64,000 nt of DNA, from assembly GCF_013386585.1 (NCBI RefSeq), contig NZ_JACARO010000043.1:79829-143828 (forward strand). Direction: 5' to 3'. This DNA is from Pseudomonas sp. P7548 (GTDB lineage: Bacteria > Pseudomonadota > Gammaproteobacteria > Pseudomonadales > Pseudomonadaceae). This document shows positions 24,680-33,867 of this stretch, in pieces. The position numbers and the translations under genes are program-made. Under the pieces are notes generated by a model. The model ran no database searches. It was not told the DNA's origin and was given only the letters and a program-made list of their open reading frames with translations. Every line of letters begins with the position of its first letter. Within the stretch, counting starts at the first letter, position 1.

Positions 24680-26383
24680 ATGAACGCTGTAAGCCTGGAA
24701 CAAACCGAACGGATCTGGTTGAACGCTTACTTGCCAGGCGTTCCGGCCGACATTGATGCCGGTATCGAGGACTACCCGTCGTTGCGCGAGGTGTTCCTGG
24801 AGCACCTGGAGAAGTTTCGCGAGCGGGTCGCCTACGTCAGCATCGGCACCGAAATGACCTACGCCGACTGGAAAGTGCAGGGCGTTGCCTTTGCTGCCTG
24901 GCTGCAGGGCCAGGGCGTGAAGAAGGGCGACCGTGTGGCGTTGATGATGCCCAACTGCTTGCAGTACCCAATCTGCCTGTTGGGCACGATCATGGCCGGT
25001 GCGGTGGTGGTCAACGTCAACCCGTTGTACACCGCCCATGAGCTCAAGCATTTGCTCAAGGACAGCGGTGCCGAAACGGTGGTGATCTTCGAGAACTTCG
25101 CGCACACCCTGGAAAAAGTCGTGGCCGGCAGCAGCGTCAAGCGCGTGGTGGTGGCGGCCATCGGCGACTTGCTGGGCACCTTCAAGGGCGCGGCGATGAA
25201 CTTCATCCTGCGCCGGGTGCAAAAGCAAGTGCCGGCCTTCAACCTGCGCGGTTCGGTGCGCTTCAATCAGGTACTGAAAGAGGGGCGTGCGCTCAACCAT
25301 TTTCCGGTGGCCATGGCCCTGGATGACCTGGCCTTCTTGCAATACACCGGCGGCACCACCGGCGATGCCAAGGGAGTGATGCTCAGCCACCGCAACATCA
25401 TCGCCAACCTGCTGCAAGCCAAGGCCTGGGTCGGTGACCAACTGGACCAGGACCAGCAGGAAACCAACGTCACCTTACTGCCGCTGTACCACATCTTTTC
25501 CCTGACGGTGAATTGCCTGATGTTCATGTGCCTGGGCGGGCGCAACATCCTGATCGCCAATCCACGAGACGTGAAGCGCGTACAGATGATCCTGCGCAAG
25601 GAACGCTTCAACGGCATCGCCGGGGTCAACACCTTGTTCAACGGGCTGCTGGAAAACAAGGAATTCTGTGCGCGGGACTTTTCGGCGTTGCGCATGGTCA
25701 TCGCGGGCGGCATGGCGACCCACACGGCAGTGGCCAAGCGTTGGAAGGAAGTCACCGGGTTGCCGATCATCGAAGGCTACGGCCTCACCGAGTGCTCGCC
25801 GGTGGTGAGCATCAGCCCGATCAACATTGCGCGCATGCGCGAGATGGAATTCACCGGCAGCATTGGCGTGCCCTTGCCGTCGACCTGGGTGCGCTTTGTG
25901 CGCGAGGACGGCGAACTGGCCGAGATTGGCGAACAGGGCGAGCTGCAAGTGCGTGGCCCGCAGGTGATGCAGGGCTACTGGAAACGCCCGGAGGCTACCG
26001 CCGAAGTGCTGGATGCCGAGGGCTGGTTGTCTACGGGGGATATCGGGGTAATGGACGAGCGCGGGTTCATCCGCCTGGTGGACCGCAAGAAGGACATGAT
26101 TCTGGTCTCCGGTTTCAACGTGTACCCCAACGAGATCGAAGACGTGGTGGCGTTGCACCCGGGGGTGGGTGAAGTGGCGGCGATTGGCGTGGAAGATGCG
26201 GTGACCGGCGAGAAGGTCAAGATTATCGTGGTGCGCAAGGACCCGAACCTGACCCAGGAACAGATCCTCGCCCATTGTCGGGAATACCTGACAGGGTACA
26301 AGTTGCCCAAGTATGTGGAGTTTCGCACGACCGAGTTGCCCAAGACGACCGTGGGCAAGGTGTTGAGAAGAGCCCTGCGCTGA
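24680..26383 (+). CDS. fadD: Long-chain fatty acid-CoA ligase
   Basis: A 567-residue adenylate-forming ligase, close to E. coli FadD (561). It carries the P-loop-like YTGGTTGDAKGVMLSHRN, the adenine motif GYGLTECSPVVS, the GWLSTGDIGVMD motif, the hinge DRKKDMILVSGFNVYPNEIED and a late PKTTVGKVLRR with the catalytic Lys. It activates free fatty acids, such as those from terminal alkane oxidation, for the beta-oxidation genes just upstream. No membrane anchor is visible. AAGGAG precedes the start. Confidence 0.93.
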   Translation: MNAVSLEQTERIWLNAYLPGVPADIDAGIEDYPSLREVFLEHLEKFRERVAYVSIGTEMTYADWKVQGVAFAAWLQGQGVKKGDRVALMMPNCLQYPICLLGTIMAGAVVVNVNPLYTAHELKHLLKDSGAETVVIFENFAHTLEKVVAGSSVKRVVVAAIGDLLGTFKGAAMNFILRRVQKQVPAFNLRGSVRFNQVLKEGRALNHFPVAMALDDLAFLQYTGGTTGDAKGVMLSHRNIIANLLQAKAWVGDQLDQDQQETNVTLLPLYHIFSLTVNCLMFMCLGGRNILIANPRDVKRVQMILRKERFNGIAGVNTLFNGLLENKEFCARDFSALRMVIAGGMATHTAVAKRWKEVTGLPIIEGYGLTECSPVVSISPINIARMREMEFTGSIGVPLPSTWVRFVREDGELAEIGEQGELQVRGPQVMQGYWKRPEATAEVLDAEGWLSTGDIGVMDERGFIRLVDRKKDMILVSGFNVYPNEIEDVVALHPGVGEVAAIGVEDAVTGEKVKIIVVRKDPNLTQEQILAHCREYLTGYKLPKYVEFRTTELPKTTVGKVLRRALR

Positions 26384-26387
26384 TAGA

Positions 26388-26417
26388 CCGCGTCAATGTC
26401 TCGAGAGATTGACGCGG
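26388..26417. terminator. Perfect inverted repeat between fadD and the toxin-like gene
   Basis: CCGCGTCAAT (26388-26397) and ATTGACGCGG (26408-26417) form a perfect 10-base stem with a 10-base loop. It lies in the 49-base gap between convergent genes, where it probably ends transcription from both sides. There is no T-run on either strand, so factor-independent termination may be inefficient. Confidence 0.55.
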
Positions 26418-26432
26418 CGTTGCCCACGGGTA

Positions 26433-29400
26433 TCAGTCCCTATAAAAGAACAACCTGTGGGCCATGGCGGATGGGATTTTGCTTCGCCAGACGGCGATCA
26501 CCTTGGCGCTGTTGTTCCGGTATTGCGCCAACTGTGCCTTGAACCCGATATTACGTTGATCGGCGCGTTTCAAATGCCCACTGGTATAGGCGGTTTTTGC
26601 AACCGTCAAGCTGGTGTAGTGAAAGTGGGCATACCACAGCACGTATCCGGTATCGCTGTCGCGGATTGCATATTCGCTGAGAAAGTCTTTGGCGTTTGTC
26701 GGTTCGCGCTCCTTTACCAGCCCGATGTTCACCGCTTTTTCGTGCCACAAATAGTCCACGATAGCCACCGTAGGCGCCTGCTTTTTGTAGCCCGTGATGC
26801 GGTATTGCTTGCCGGCAGCCTTCATTTGCACTGCTAGGGTTCGCCATTGATTGGCCGTAAGGGTCGTTTGATTGGAGGGGGCGGCGTGTTCCAGTTCTGT
26901 GGCCAGCGCCTCAAGCTTATCTGCCTCTGTCGTCAGCATGAATTCCCAATCTTTCGGCACTTTTTCGTCCCGCAGGATTTCGTCACGGTCCATTTGATTG
27001 AGTTCACGCTGTATCGTGCTTTCAATGCTCTCGCGCTTGGCTGCGACATCCTGTGCTGCGCTGGTGATTGCCCTGGCCGAACGAGCCAGTCTGGGCGGCG
27101 GCGTTTGAGTCGGGCCCTCTTCGATTTCCACGTAAACACCTTCTTCGGCATGTTCGTGGAATCGCTCGATCACTTCGCCGTTGGAGGGGTCGACAATTTC
27201 GATGAGTTGCGCGGTATCTCCTGGTGCAGCCTCTCGCAGATCGCCGACCAACGTGCCGCGGCTGCGCGTTTTGAATACCCGCTTGGTGGCGGGCTTTTGC
27301 CTGATGGCTTTGGGCGGTTGGTAGATAACCTTGTCTTCTTCGCTGTCTATGATCAGTGTTTTCAGGTCATTTTCGGCGCTTGCTCGGCCTTGCGTGATGT
27401 TGTCCAGAAAATCATCCAGGTATTGCGTACGAATGCAGGTCGGGTTCAGCCGCTTGAGGTTCTGCCCAATATGCTCGGCAGCGGTATAGCGGTCCACGAC
27501 GGACTCGAGCACATCGATTCGCTCGGTCGTGCTGTAGCCGCGGCTGGTGGTCATCTCTATGTGAGCCGAAATGGTCGGGCGTAAGCGTATTTGCTCAAAT
27601 AGATGGAAGAACAACGCTTCGATACTGTTTTGTGCGAGAGGAACACTGCGGTCAAGGCTGAGTTCTTGAACAATATCGATGCCCATTAAGCGTGTATTGT
27701 CCGGCAGATATTTTTCCGGCTGCGATAGCCGTGCAACCAGGTCGTCCCGGAAGCTCTTGCCGAAGGCTGATGCTCGGGCCATCTCGTCGAGGAGTTGTTC
27801 CTGGATGGTTGACACGGCAACGATTTGATCATGATAGGCGCGTGAGGTTTTCAGATCTTCCATCAACGCCTTGTAGTCTTCAGGCTCTCCCTGTTGGAGT
27901 TTGTCGTAAGCGATCGTGAATCGTTGTGTTGCGCTCATTCCACGACTGAACACCCCCGAACCCAGGCCGAAATGGGCCAGTTGGGTTCGCAGCGTGTCTT
28001 GCTGATCCCACAGGGCAAAAAAGTGAGTCGTGTGCTCGCGGTCATTGTTGGTTTGATGGTCGACAGCCTTGATGTCGTTAATCACGCTGATGACGTCCCT
28101 GTACGCCTGGGTCGCCTTGGCCGACTTCTCCCGGTAATTGATCAGGCTGATGCTGTAGAACGATCGCTGTTCCTGTGTCCTGTTCAGCTCCAACTGATAA
28201 GTGGGCGCTATCCGGGATTTCTGCTCAGTGGTTGCCGCATTCCAGATCGCCCAAGTACGCGTCAGCTTGCCGTTTTGTGTGGTGTATTGGGTTCTCGCGG
28301 TGTTTAAGGTGGCCAACGCGACAGTTTCATCGGTCACGCATTGCACAAGTGTTTGTTGCAGCTCGGCCTTACGGCTATTCAGCGCAGCGACCCTTTCGGC
28401 GTTGGCCTTACGCGCCTCGGCCACGCGGTTCTTTCGTCCACCGCCTATCAGTCGCAACCCTTCGTCGAGCGTCCAGTGCCCTTGGCCGTCGGTCCTAAGC
28501 TTGATCCCCGGGCGGTCAGGGTGCTCAGGGTGAACCACATACGCCTCGCCAAAACCGGGCACCACACTGACTTGAAACAGCCGGCCCCTGACGCTGGCGT
28601 GCCAGGTTGCGCCGATACGGTAAAGGCCTTTGAACGGACCGGTTGCTGTCGGCGGGGGTGGGTTTTCGGGCCAGTTGACGCGTATCTTGAGTAACTGCTC
28701 AAACAGCCGCGCTCGTGAGGCTTCGCGGGCGGTGGACAGGTTGAAGTCAATCAGCGTGTGACCACTGCCGGGTGGCTGTGAAGGCAGGCCGACAGAACCT
28801 TGCCGAACACGGGGTGGCGTGGCCTGCTGCGTTTGCGAGGTGCGGCGCAGGGGGGCAAGTGCCACCGGGCGTTGTCGGGTCTCACTCAGAGGGCGACTCG
28901 TTACGCTCGCGCCGGCATGTACCAACACCAGGCCGAGATTCAATAAAAGGTCGACCCATGCGAGTTCCCGCGCTTGCGGATCACTGCTTTCCAACGCCGG
29001 AATATCCTGCGCCAGCCCTGAGGCGATTTGCAGCATCCAACCCACCAGCATGGCGGGGCCCCTCAATAAAGGCAGCAGCAACGTATTGAACAGTAGGCCG
29101 GCGCCTTCCAGGAGGCTGGCCCAGCGGCTTTCGCGGTTGGACACCGATTGGCGGTCAGCCACTTCAACCAAGGTCCTGGCGTAGCTGCCGAACAGATACT
29201 GCATCAGGTTTCCCCTGCTCAGCGATTGCAACACCTCGGACTGCGTCCCGCATTTTGCCAAGGTCACAGGCTCGGGGATTTCCGGGGTATCGAACTCCAT
29301 GCCGATGCCGATTCGCACGTAATGGGGTTGCTGAAACCCGCCGTTGTCGTACACCGCCCGGGCACCGTCCGATAGCCACGTCAGCGCGCTTGCCTGCAGT

Positions 29401-31244
29401 GCTCCGGGTAAGGCGATGGCTTGCATCAACGCCTCGCGGGTGCTGAATTGCATGAGTACCGGTAAATACTGTGGGCGATAGAGAATCACCGGGCCGGTGG
29501 TACAGCCTTGCTCTTCGATCAAGAACATATCGGTCACGTGATCGGGCGCCGCGCCTGGCTTTCTCAAGAACCCCAGCGTGTGGATGACGATGTCTTTGTC
29601 GTCCACTCTACGGTCCGCCGCCGTGCTTTTGACCACCGCCGCCACCCTTCGATAACCTTCCCATGTCATCCCCGACTGCTGCCTTACGGCCAACTCCAGC
29701 GCGGTCATCGGCAAGTGAACGCGCAGCTGTTGGGCAAACAGGTTTTCGCGCTCACGCGACTCCTTTTCGTCGTTAAAAAATAGACGTTCAAGCAAGGCCG
29801 GGTAGACCGCTCCGATGTCAGCCCGAGTAACCAGGCCTTCGACATACTCGGGCGTGAGCCACTTAGCGAGTGCCTGGCCGTCCAGACTGCGCAGGGTCAG
29901 GCGACCGTTGGGTTTTCCTGACAGATTTTTCAGTGCCAGGTCCGTCAGCGTCATCCTCACGTGTTCGATGTAGCTGCTACCGATGTCTCCCACCGGTACC
30001 GCATAGGTCAGCTCCAACGCGTCAACGTTGTAGGTTGGCCCGGCGGGGTGATCCGCAACCATCAACGCCTGCAGCGTTTTGGCCGCAAAGGAACGAAGCC
30101 CGTCAATGCCCTCGAGGAAGCTGCGACCGTGGGTGCGCTTCTTGATGTTGGCTAATTCCACCAAATGACGGGAGTACGCACTGCGTTCGGCGGGTGTACC
30201 TTGCGCAAGCCAGTCGGGTAACGCCGCTTGCAGTTGGGTGAGTGGCAGCGATGCACCGATAGGTACATTGAGTAATAGCGGGGCGGGGTCCATGACTCGG
30301 TCGTAAAGCGCCTCCAGTGCCTCTATGCCAACCTTGGCCGGCAGGTGCAGGGCTGCCAGGTTTTCAAGTTGCTGATTTAAAATCAGTGCTGCTTGGGTGT
30401 CGAAAATATTGCCGTCAGGTTCGAAGCGTTTCCACACGATCTGTTCAGCTTGATAGCGGCTTTTTATGGCGTTCGACCAGGCGCCGCCGAATGCATCGAC
30501 GGTCGGGTAGGTACGGATGTTGCCTGATACGCCGCAAGAAACTACGCAGGTGCCTTGGACGAGCAGCAATTCGCTTGCCTGAACGCTGACCCGCAGATCG
30601 CCCTGAATAAGCGTGGTTTCCAGGGTGTACGCATGAATGGTTTCACCCGATAGGTTGAGCGTGCCGCGCTCGCGATTGTCGGGGTAATCCAGCACGTTGT
30701 TGAGGAGTTGCAGGTGTTCGTCGGTCAGGTCACTGCTGCGCTGGACGCTGTTGCGTAATGAGGTGCGCAGCAGGTCGCCCATCCACTGCCAGCGACTGAT
30801 TCCTGTGCTGCCGTTTTGTTGCCAGAAGTCCGCCAGCGCGCTCTGCAATTCAATGAATAGAACGACGGGGAGTTCGTTGATCAGCGCGGCGATCACGTGG
30901 ATGTCGATTGGCACGTTGTTGACGGTGATGCGTTTTTGCGGTGTGCCGCTGTTGCACAGGTAATACTCAGACGCGTGCTTGTCCGAGAAATCGGCGGGCA
31001 CACCGGTTGCCAGAAAATCAAGGGCAACGTCGATCAAAGGTTTGAGGTTCCAGGCTCCAGGGCGGCTGGGTTCCGCCACGCGCAAGGTGGCAGTGTCTAC
31101 TGGCAGGGCCGGGAATTTTTCCTGAATACTCTCGTGCAACCGCTGGGACACGACTGAACGAAGCGTCGGTCGCGCGGTGAATTGGGTATTGACCGCTTGG
31201 GCCAGTACCTTGCTCCAAGGGAGCGGGGAGGAAATGGTAGCCAC
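26433..31244 (-). CDS. Giant toxin-like protein (probably DUF6543/dermonecrotic toxin domain)
   Basis: A protein of about 1603 residues, the largest unexplained product here. The N-terminal half (to about residue 750) is helical and resembles the DUF6543/dermonecrotic-toxin-domain proteins common in fluorescens-group Pseudomonas. A hydrophobic zone at about 750-830 (FNTLLLPLLRGPAMLVGWML and WVDLLLNLGLVLVHAGASV) could insert into membrane. Then come a Pro/Gln-rich linker, the element GLYRIGATWHASVRGRLFQV with LRLIGGG, a helical or coiled region, an acidic segment and a basic C-terminal domain of about 150 residues. No signal peptide is visible. GTG 31244 is the likely start: AGAAGGA lies 8 bases upstream, better than the open GTG at 31355. 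GC content looks lower than in the flanks. No immunity gene is recognised. Confidence 0.7.
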   Translation of the reverse strand: MATISSPLPWSKVLAQAVNTQFTARPTLRSVVSQRLHESIQEKFPALPVDTATLRVAEPSRPGAWNLKPLIDVALDFLATGVPADFSDKHASEYYLCNSGTPQKRITVNNVPIDIHVIAALINELPVVLFIELQSALADFWQQNGSTGISRWQWMGDLLRTSLRNSVQRSSDLTDEHLQLLNNVLDYPDNRERGTLNLSGETIHAYTLETTLIQGDLRVSVQASELLLVQGTCVVSCGVSGNIRTYPTVDAFGGAWSNAIKSRYQAEQIVWKRFEPDGNIFDTQAALILNQQLENLAALHLPAKVGIEALEALYDRVMDPAPLLLNVPIGASLPLTQLQAALPDWLAQGTPAERSAYSRHLVELANIKKRTHGRSFLEGIDGLRSFAAKTLQALMVADHPAGPTYNVDALELTYAVPVGDIGSSYIEHVRMTLTDLALKNLSGKPNGRLTLRSLDGQALAKWLTPEYVEGLVTRADIGAVYPALLERLFFNDEKESRERENLFAQQLRVHLPMTALELAVRQQSGMTWEGYRRVAAVVKSTAADRRVDDKDIVIHTLGFLRKPGAAPDHVTDMFLIEEQGCTTGPVILYRPQYLPVLMQFSTREALMQAIALPGALQASALTWLSDGARAVYDNGGFQQPHYVRIGIGMEFDTPEIPEPVTLAKCGTQSEVLQSLSRGNLMQYLFGSYARTLVEVADRQSVSNRESRWASLLEGAGLLFNTLLLPLLRGPAMLVGWMLQIASGLAQDIPALESSDPQARELAWVDLLLNLGLVLVHAGASVTSRPLSETRQRPVALAPLRRTSQTQQATPPRVRQGSVGLPSQPPGSGHTLIDFNLSTAREASRARLFEQLLKIRVNWPENPPPPTATGPFKGLYRIGATWHASVRGRLFQVSVVPGFGEAYVVHPEHPDRPGIKLRTDGQGHWTLDEGLRLIGGGRKNRVAEARKANAERVAALNSRKAELQQTLVQCVTDETVALATLNTARTQYTTQNGKLTRTWAIWNAATTEQKSRIAPTYQLELNRTQEQRSFYSISLINYREKSAKATQAYRDVISVINDIKAVDHQTNNDREHTTHFFALWDQQDTLRTQLAHFGLGSGVFSRGMSATQRFTIAYDKLQQGEPEDYKALMEDLKTSRAYHDQIVAVSTIQEQLLDEMARASAFGKSFRDDLVARLSQPEKYLPDNTRLMGIDIVQELSLDRSVPLAQNSIEALFFHLFEQIRLRPTISAHIEMTTSRGYSTTERIDVLESVVDRYTAAEHIGQNLKRLNPTCIRTQYLDDFLDNITQGRASAENDLKTLIIDSEEDKVIYQPPKAIRQKPATKRVFKTRSRGTLVGDLREAAPGDTAQLIEIVDPSNGEVIERFHEHAEEGVYVEIEEGPTQTPPPRLARSARAITSAAQDVAAKRESIESTIQRELNQMDRDEILRDEKVPKDWEFMLTTEADKLEALATELEHAAPSNQTTLTANQWRTLAVQMKAAGKQYRITGYKKQAPTVAIVDYLWHEKAVNIGLVKEREPTNAKDFLSEYAIRDSDTGYVLWYAHFHYTSLTVAKTAYTSGHLKRADQRNIGFKAQLAQYRNNSAKVIAVWRSKIPSAMAHRLFFYRD

Positions 31245-31348
31245 AGGTTTAGTCCTTCTGAGGGAGGTGTTCAGGCCATGCCTGATCGCACCCTCAGAAA
31301 ACCCTATGTTCGTACCCTGGAGGCGGTACTGGAGTAGTTCGTCTTGCC

Positions 31349-31376
31349 GGCGCACTCAAATGCTTTCAAGTGCGCC
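31349..31376. repeat. Inverted repeat upstream of the toxin-like gene
   Basis: GGCGCACT (31349-31356) and AGTGCGCC (31369-31376) flank a 12-base spacer in the 145-base gap between the oxidoreductase stop and the toxin-like gene start. With no T-run on either strand, it may be an operator or a Rho-type end. Confidence 0.4.
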
Positions 31377-31389
31377 AAATCAAGCGCGT

Positions 31390-32505
31390 TTAGAGCGAGT
31401 CCACGCTGACCCAGCGCTCTTCCTTCGCGGCGACACGAGTCGCCGTCGCCAATCGCTCCACCGCCCAGGCGACTTCAAAGTCAGTGCCATCCCTGCCTTG
31501 CCCCGCCAGCGCCATGATCAATTCCTGAACCTCCAGGGTCTTCAACTCGTTGTAACCCAACTGATGCCCCGCCGCCGGGCTGAACGCCGCGTAGCCGGGC
31601 AGGGCGGGACCGGCGAGCAGGCGCTGGAAGCCGTCTTGGCCGACACGGCACAGGCGCAGTTCATTCAAGCGCTCCTGATCGAAGGCCAAGGTGCCCCGGG
31701 TGCCGCTGATCTCGAAACTCAGGTGGTTCTTGTAGCCATGCTTGAGCCAACTGCTGCTCACCGTGCCGCGGGCGCCATTGGCGAAGCGCAGCAAGGCGTG
31801 CACTTGGTCGTCCACGGCGATGGACTTAAGCTCGGCGCTGCCTTTAACGGCCGGGCGTTGGGCATGCACGGTTTGTGTATCGGCGCACACGCTGACCACA
31901 TCTCCCACCAGGTAACGCGCCATCGACAGTAAGTGGCTGCCCAAGTCTGCAAGAGCGCCGCCGGCGTGTCCGACTTCGCAACGCCACGACCAAGGTGAGG
32001 CAGGGTCGGCCATGAAGTCTTCGCTGAACTCACCCTGGAAGCTGATGATTTCGCCCAGGTCGCCGTTGGCGATCATTTGCTTGGCCAATACGATCATCGG
32101 GTTGTGCTGATAGTTGTAACCCACCCGCGTGACCACCCCGGCTGCGCTGGCGGCGCGGCGCATGACGTCGGCTTGTTCCAGGCTGACGGCCAGGGGTTTT
32201 TCGCAGTACACCGCTTTGCCCGCGGCAATGGCGGCCATGGCCATGGGGTAGTGCAAATGGTTGGGCGTGGTAATGGCCACGACGTCTACAGTAGGGTCGT
32301 TGACCAACGCTTGCCAGTCGCCATGGGCCTGGGCAAACCCCCAGGCTGTGGCGCAGCGCTGGGCGCGCTCGGTGTCGGCATCGGCCAGGGCGGCCAGCCT
32401 GAGGGATACTGGCAGTTCGAACACCGCCCGGGCGTTGTTGAACGCCAACGCATGGGCGCGGCCCATGAAGCCTGTACCGATCAGGCCGATTCCGAGTTCA
32501 CGCAT
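31390..32505 (-). CDS. Gfo/Idh/MocA-family NAD(P)-dependent oxidoreductase
   Basis: A 371-residue protein. The N-terminal Rossmann motif is GLIGTGFMGRAHA, and the family signature ITTPNHLHYPMAMAAIAAGKAVYCEKPLA contains the EKP Lys. The C-terminal GFO/IDH alpha/beta domain carries HAGGALADLGSHLL with the catalytic-type His. Such enzymes oxidise sugars, inositols or related alcohols. No transporter or sugar regulator is adjacent, so the substrate is open. ATG 32505 is chosen (AAGGA 8 bases upstream) although the frame is open to 32565. The next gene on the strand is the toxin-like gene. Confidence 0.88.
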   Translation of the reverse strand: MRELGIGLIGTGFMGRAHALAFNNARAVFELPVSLRLAALADADTERAQRCATAWGFAQAHGDWQALVNDPTVDVVAITTPNHLHYPMAMAAIAAGKAVYCEKPLAVSLEQADVMRRAASAAGVVTRVGYNYQHNPMIVLAKQMIANGDLGEIISFQGEFSEDFMADPASPWSWRCEVGHAGGALADLGSHLLSMARYLVGDVVSVCADTQTVHAQRPAVKGSAELKSIAVDDQVHALLRFANGARGTVSSSWLKHGYKNHLSFEISGTRGTLAFDQERLNELRLCRVGQDGFQRLLAGPALPGYAAFSPAAGHQLGYNELKTLEVQELIMALAGQGRDGTDFEVAWAVERLATATRVAAKEERWVSVDSL

Positions 32506-32796
32506 AGCCGTGGTCCTTTGAATTATTGTTTTCAAGAACGCTATTAATGGAATAAAAATTCCCATAATTCAATAGATAGAATAAAAATTCATTTGTGTGC
32601 GCTGATCAGCGTGACGAATGCCGCTATATTCAGCTGCGGATGAATTGCCATCAGTTAACAAAAGATAACGTAGCGCCGATTGTCAGACGATTCCAAAGCC
32701 CGATAGGATGGCCGCAGCTTCCTCCAGGCGCTCTAGGTTGCAGGTTTCACGGCCCAGGAAGGCAAGCAATAACAATAATAAATGGGAGAAAGGTCT
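32506..32796. promoter_or_regulatory. Divergent promoter region, AT-rich on the oxidoreductase side
   Basis: This 291-base divergent gap contains two near-repeats of GGAATAAAAATTC / AGAATAAAAATTC at about 32549-32592, in an AT-rich block, and the motif AACAATAATAA (32771-32781), which holds two AAnAAnAA matches close to the ribosome binding site of the gene at 32797. The direct repeat may be a regulator site. Confidence 0.45.
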
Positions 32797-33852
32797 ATGA
32801 GTGAGCCTGTCATGGGTTGGGTTGTTTGCCGCCCACGCGCCGCACGCAGGGTTGCGTTGCTGGCCACAGCGCTCTCGCTGCTTGGCGCCGTCGCGTTGCC
32901 GACCGCCGTCCAGGCCGCCAGCGATACCCCCGCCGCAGCTGTGTTTGCGATTGAATCCCCCAAGGCCGCCAAGGGCCTGATGATCGACGTGGTCCACGCA
33001 GGCAAGCGCCTGGTGGCGGTCGGTGATCGCGGGCATATCCTCTATTCCGATGACCAGGGCGCTACCTGGACCCAAGCCAAGGTGCCCACCCGCCAACTGC
33101 TCACCGCCGTGTTTTTTGTCGATGACAAACAAGGCTGGGCCGTGGGCCATGATGCGCAAATCCTTGCCAGCACCGACGGCGGCGCCACCTGGACCCAGCA
33201 ATACCAGGACCTCAAGCGCGAAGCCCCCTTACTCGATATCTGGTTCAACGACGCCAGCCACGGCCTGGCGGTGGGTGCCTATGGCGCGTTGATCGAAACC
33301 ACCGACGGCGGCAAAACCTGGGAAGACGTCAGCGACCGCCTCGACAACGAAGACCAGTTCCACCTCAACGCCATCGCTCACATCAAGGACGCCGGCCTGT
33401 TTATCGTGGGCGAGCAGGGCAGCATGTTCCGCTCCCGCGACGACGGCCAGACCTGGGAAAAACTCGAAGGCCCCTACGAGGGCTCGTTGTTTGGCGTGAT
33501 CGGCACGGCGCAAGCGCAAACCCTGCTGGCGTATGGCTTGCGCGGCAACCTCTACCGTTCCACGGATTTCGGCAGCACCTGGGAGCAAGTTGAGCTGAAC
33601 GCGGCGCGGGGAGCGCTGGAGTTTGGCTTGTCGGGCGCCACGTTGTTGGATGACGGCGCCATTGTCGTCGTCGGCAACGGCGGCAGTGTGGTGGTCAGCC
33701 ACGACGACGGGGTGACGTTCAGCGTGTTCAACCGGCCGGACCGCATTTCACTTTCGTCCGTTACGGCGGCAGGCAATGGCAACTTGATTCTGGCCGGGCA
33801 GGGTGGCGTTCGCGTGGCCACGCCGACCGGCGCCGAACCGACAAAACAATAA
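32797..33852 (+). CDS. Exported YCF48-like (BNR/photosystem-stability-factor type) beta-propeller
   Basis: A 351-residue protein with a long Arg-containing signal peptide (cleavage near AVQAA, about residue 45). Repeats with the BNR/Asp-box theme follow: YSDDQGATWTQ, STDGGATWTQQ, TTDGGKTWEDV, SRDDGQTWEKL, STDFGSTWEQV and SHDDGVTF. This is a periplasmic propeller of the YCF48 type. It precedes an RND exporter by 15 bases, a pairing I recall from other Pseudomonas loci for hydrophobic compounds, where it may be an accessory of the exporter. AACAATAATAA upstream resembles an Hfq/Crc site. Confidence 0.85.
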   Translation: MSEPVMGWVVCRPRAARRVALLATALSLLGAVALPTAVQAASDTPAAAVFAIESPKAAKGLMIDVVHAGKRLVAVGDRGHILYSDDQGATWTQAKVPTRQLLTAVFFVDDKQGWAVGHDAQILASTDGGATWTQQYQDLKREAPLLDIWFNDASHGLAVGAYGALIETTDGGKTWEDVSDRLDNEDQFHLNAIAHIKDAGLFIVGEQGSMFRSRDDGQTWEKLEGPYEGSLFGVIGTAQAQTLLAYGLRGNLYRSTDFGSTWEQVELNAARGALEFGLSGATLLDDGAIVVVGNGGSVVVSHDDGVTFSVFNRPDRISLSSVTAAGNGNLILAGQGGVRVATPTGAEPTKQ

Positions 33853-33867
33853 GAAGGCGGGAAAAGA

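Noticed and set aside
26433..31244. T6SS cargo status of the giant protein
   Set aside because: No PAAR, VgrG, MIX or Rhs-like motif, chaperone or immunity gene is visible; only distance to a T6SS operon argues for it.
31245..31355. N-terminal extension of the toxin-like protein to the GTG at 31355
   Set aside because: It lacks a ribosome binding site and overlaps an inverted repeat, whereas GTG 31244 has AGAAGGA at ideal spacing.
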